DNA of 5,784 nt, from positions 1 to 5,784 of the forward strand of contig CAJUJA010000074.1 of the NCBI GenBank assembly GCA_910586635.1. The letters run 5' to 3'. Under the pieces are notes generated by a model, which was not told where the DNA came from, did not search any database, and saw only the letters and a program-made list of their open reading frames with translations. This stretch comes from an uncultured Bacilli bacterium. Its GTDB lineage: Bacteria > Bacillota_I > Bacilli_A > RF39 > UBA660. Below are positions 4,467 through 5,784 of the stretch, piece by piece (position 1 is the first letter of the stretch; every line of letters begins with the position of its first letter). Made by a program: the position numbers and the translations under genes.

Positions 4467-5492
4467 ATGAGAACAGAAGATTTTGATTATGATTTACCAG
4501 AAAAATTAATTGCCCAAACACCATTAGAAAAAAGGGATACATCGAGACTTTTGGTATTAGATAAAAATACGGGAGAACTTACCCATAAACATTTCTCTAA
4601 TATTATTGATTATTTAGAAGAAGGAGACACTTTGGTTTTAAACGATACAAAAGTTTTACCCGCAAGATTAATAGGAGAAAAAGATGATACAAAGGCAGTA
4701 ATTGAAATTCTACTTTTAAAAAATATACAAGATAACGATTGGGAATGCTTAGTAAAACCCGCTAGAAGAATCAAAAAAGGAACCACTGTTTCTTTTGGAA
4801 TGGGACTATTAAAAGCAGAGTGTATAGAAGAAAGGGAAGAGGGAATTCGAATCTTTACTTTGTTATATAAAGGTATTTTATATGAGATATTAGATAAATT
4901 AGGAACAATGCCATTACCCCCTTATATTCATGAAAAGTTAGAAGACCAATCTAGATATCAAACAGTTTATGCTAAAGAAGTGGGAAGTGCTGCTGCACCT
5001 ACAGCTGGGCTTCATTTTACGGGAGAGTTATTAAATCAAATTCAAGATAAAAAAATAAATGTTTGTTTTATTACCCTTCATGTTGGTTTAGGAACCTTTA
5101 GACCAGTAACTGTTTCGACGATCCAAGATCACAAAATGCATAGTGAATATTACCATATGAGTAAAAAAACGGCTAATATTTTAGAAGAAACTAAAAGAAA
5201 TCATAAAAAGATTATTTGCGTTGGAACTACTACTACTAGAACATTAGAATCTATCATGATAAAATATAATCAATTTAAAGAGTGTAGTGGATTTACCGAT
5301 ATATTCATTTATCCAGGATATCAGTTTAAAGCAGTTGATTCTCTAATTACCAACTTTCACCTACCAAAATCTACACTAATTATGCTAGTTTCCGCTCTAG
5401 CAGGGAAAAATCATATTTTACATGCATACAAAATCGCAGTAAAAAAACAGTATCGATTTTTTTCCTTTGGAGATGCTATGTTAATAAAATAA
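4467..5492 (+). CDS. queA: tRNA preQ1(34) S-adenosylmethionine ribosyltransferase-isomerase QueA
   Basis: QueA transfers and isomerises the ribosyl group of S-adenosylmethionine onto preQ1 already placed at wobble position 34 of GUN-anticodon tRNAs, giving epoxyqueuosine, the penultimate step of queuosine synthesis. The 341-residue length is normal for the family. Visible signatures are FDYDLPEKLIAQTPLEKRDTSRLLVL from residue 6, GDTLVLNDTKVLPARLIG at 53-70, LGTMPLPPYI at 145-154, RYQTVYA at 163-169, GSAAAPTAGLHFT at 173-185, LHVGLGTFRPV at 204-214, MHSEY at 224-228, VGTTTTRTLES at 252-262, TDIFIYPGY at 277-285, ITNFHLPKSTLIMLVSALAG at 294-313, and the ending FFSFGDAMLIK. AGAGGA about seven bases upstream of ATG 4467 sets the start. 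It follows ruvB, as in many Bacillota, but has its own promoter. The usual partner gene tgt does not follow immediately. Confidence 0.97.
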   Translation: MRTEDFDYDLPEKLIAQTPLEKRDTSRLLVLDKNTGELTHKHFSNIIDYLEEGDTLVLNDTKVLPARLIGEKDDTKAVIEILLLKNIQDNDWECLVKPARRIKKGTTVSFGMGLLKAECIEEREEGIRIFTLLYKGILYEILDKLGTMPLPPYIHEKLEDQSRYQTVYAKEVGSAAAPTAGLHFTGELLNQIQDKKINVCFITLHVGLGTFRPVTVSTIQDHKMHSEYYHMSKKTANILEETKRNHKKIICVGTTTTRTLESIMIKYNQFKECSGFTDIFIYPGYQFKAVDSLITNFHLPKSTLIMLVSALAGKNHILHAYKIAVKKQYRFFSFGDAMLIK

Positions 5493-5504
5493 GGAGGAAA
5501 TTTT

Positions 5505-5729
5505 ATGTTAAGTCCGATAGAGATTATGAAGATTGAATACGAAAAACTAAATAGCGGAGTTCGTACTATACCAATTTCCTATAAAAAAAGAGAAATAAAA
5601 AGACAATCTCAACAATTTGAAAATAGTTCTAGGCCTCGTAATATGCAAAAAAATGTAAGGATGGGTAGTGCAGTTAATGCATACACTAAAGTTCTTTCAA
5701 GAAGTAACGAATATTCAAGAAAGAGTTAA
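5505..5729 (+). CDS. Small, very basic unknown protein downstream of queA
   Basis: I do not recognise this 74-residue protein. A textbook AAGGAGG at 5491-5497, overlapping the queA stop, lies seven bases before the ATG, and the gene starts 12 bases after queA, so it is almost certainly translated from the queA transcript. It has 16 Lys/Arg against 6 Asp/Glu, no cysteine, no membrane segment and no signal peptide. The first part (MLSPIEIMKIEYEKL) could form a short amphipathic helix. The middle (YKKREIKRQSQQFENSSRPRNMQKNVRMG, 26-54) is rich in Lys, Arg, Gln and Asn and looks disordered, as in nucleic-acid or ribosome-binding tails. This role is an inference from composition only. Confidence 0.72.
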   Translation: MLSPIEIMKIEYEKLNSGVRTIPISYKKREIKRQSQQFENSSRPRNMQKNVRMGSAVNAYTKVLSRSNEYSRKS

Positions 5730-5784
5730 TGTGTAGTTGTCAATGATGTGATACCAAAATAAGTCGAAAAAAATATTAATTTAA

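Noticed and set aside
118..5729. Alternative genetic code with TGA as Trp (Mollicutes style)
   Set aside because: All tryptophans are TGG and no gene has an internal TGA. TGA is also never used as a stop (six TAA, one TAG), but that is expected at this low G+C.
5730..5784. Promoter or gene start in the final 55 bases
   Set aside because: TTGTCA at 5737-5742 resembles a -35, but the sequence 17 bases on (TAAGTC) is a poor -10 and no coding start or hairpin is visible before the window ends.

Overview
The window is an AT-rich (roughly one-third G+C by eye) bacterial chromosome segment in which every gene lies on the + strand. Strong AGGAGG-type ribosome binding sites, A/T-rich hairpin-plus-U-tract terminators, and a YebC / RuvAB / QueA neighbourhood point to a low-GC Bacillota. 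The exported protein has a SipW/TasA-like leader joined to a 'GYWT...' C-terminal domain, a style I associate with uncultured gut Bacilli such as RF39 or Erysipelotrichia relatives. That lineage is an inference. Trp is always TGG and no gene contains an internal TGA, so the standard bacterial code fits.

Layout: (1) Positions 1-117 hold a likely promoter with a perfect 19-bp palindrome over it. (2) Positions 118-837 encode a full-length YebC/PmpR/TACO1-family protein, closed by a terminator hairpin. (3) Positions 910-2298 are a self-contained cassette with its own promoter, GTG start and terminator. It encodes a 462-residue exported or membrane-anchored surface protein with a camelysin/TasA-like region followed by a cysteine-paired, FISUMP/C-type-lectin-like region. 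(4) Positions 2406-4345 are an apparent operon of ruvA, an unrecognised 119-aa gene, and ruvB, preceded by a promoter that overlaps a degenerate LexA (SOS) box-like sequence. (5) Positions 4467-5492 are queA, with a strong extended -10 promoter. It is followed 12 bases later by a 74-aa very basic unknown protein. The last 55 bases hold no gene.

How the genes relate: RuvA and RuvB form the Holliday-junction branch-migration motor, and QueA makes epoxyqueuosine in tRNA. The order yebC, ruvA, ruvB, queA is a conserved housekeeping cluster. This genome departs from it in three places: a surface-protein cassette between yebC and ruvA, an orphan gene between ruvA and ruvB, and a small basic orphan where tgt commonly follows queA. 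These three insertions are the least explained content of the window. I see no mobile element, CRISPR array, RNA gene or complete new multi-gene system.
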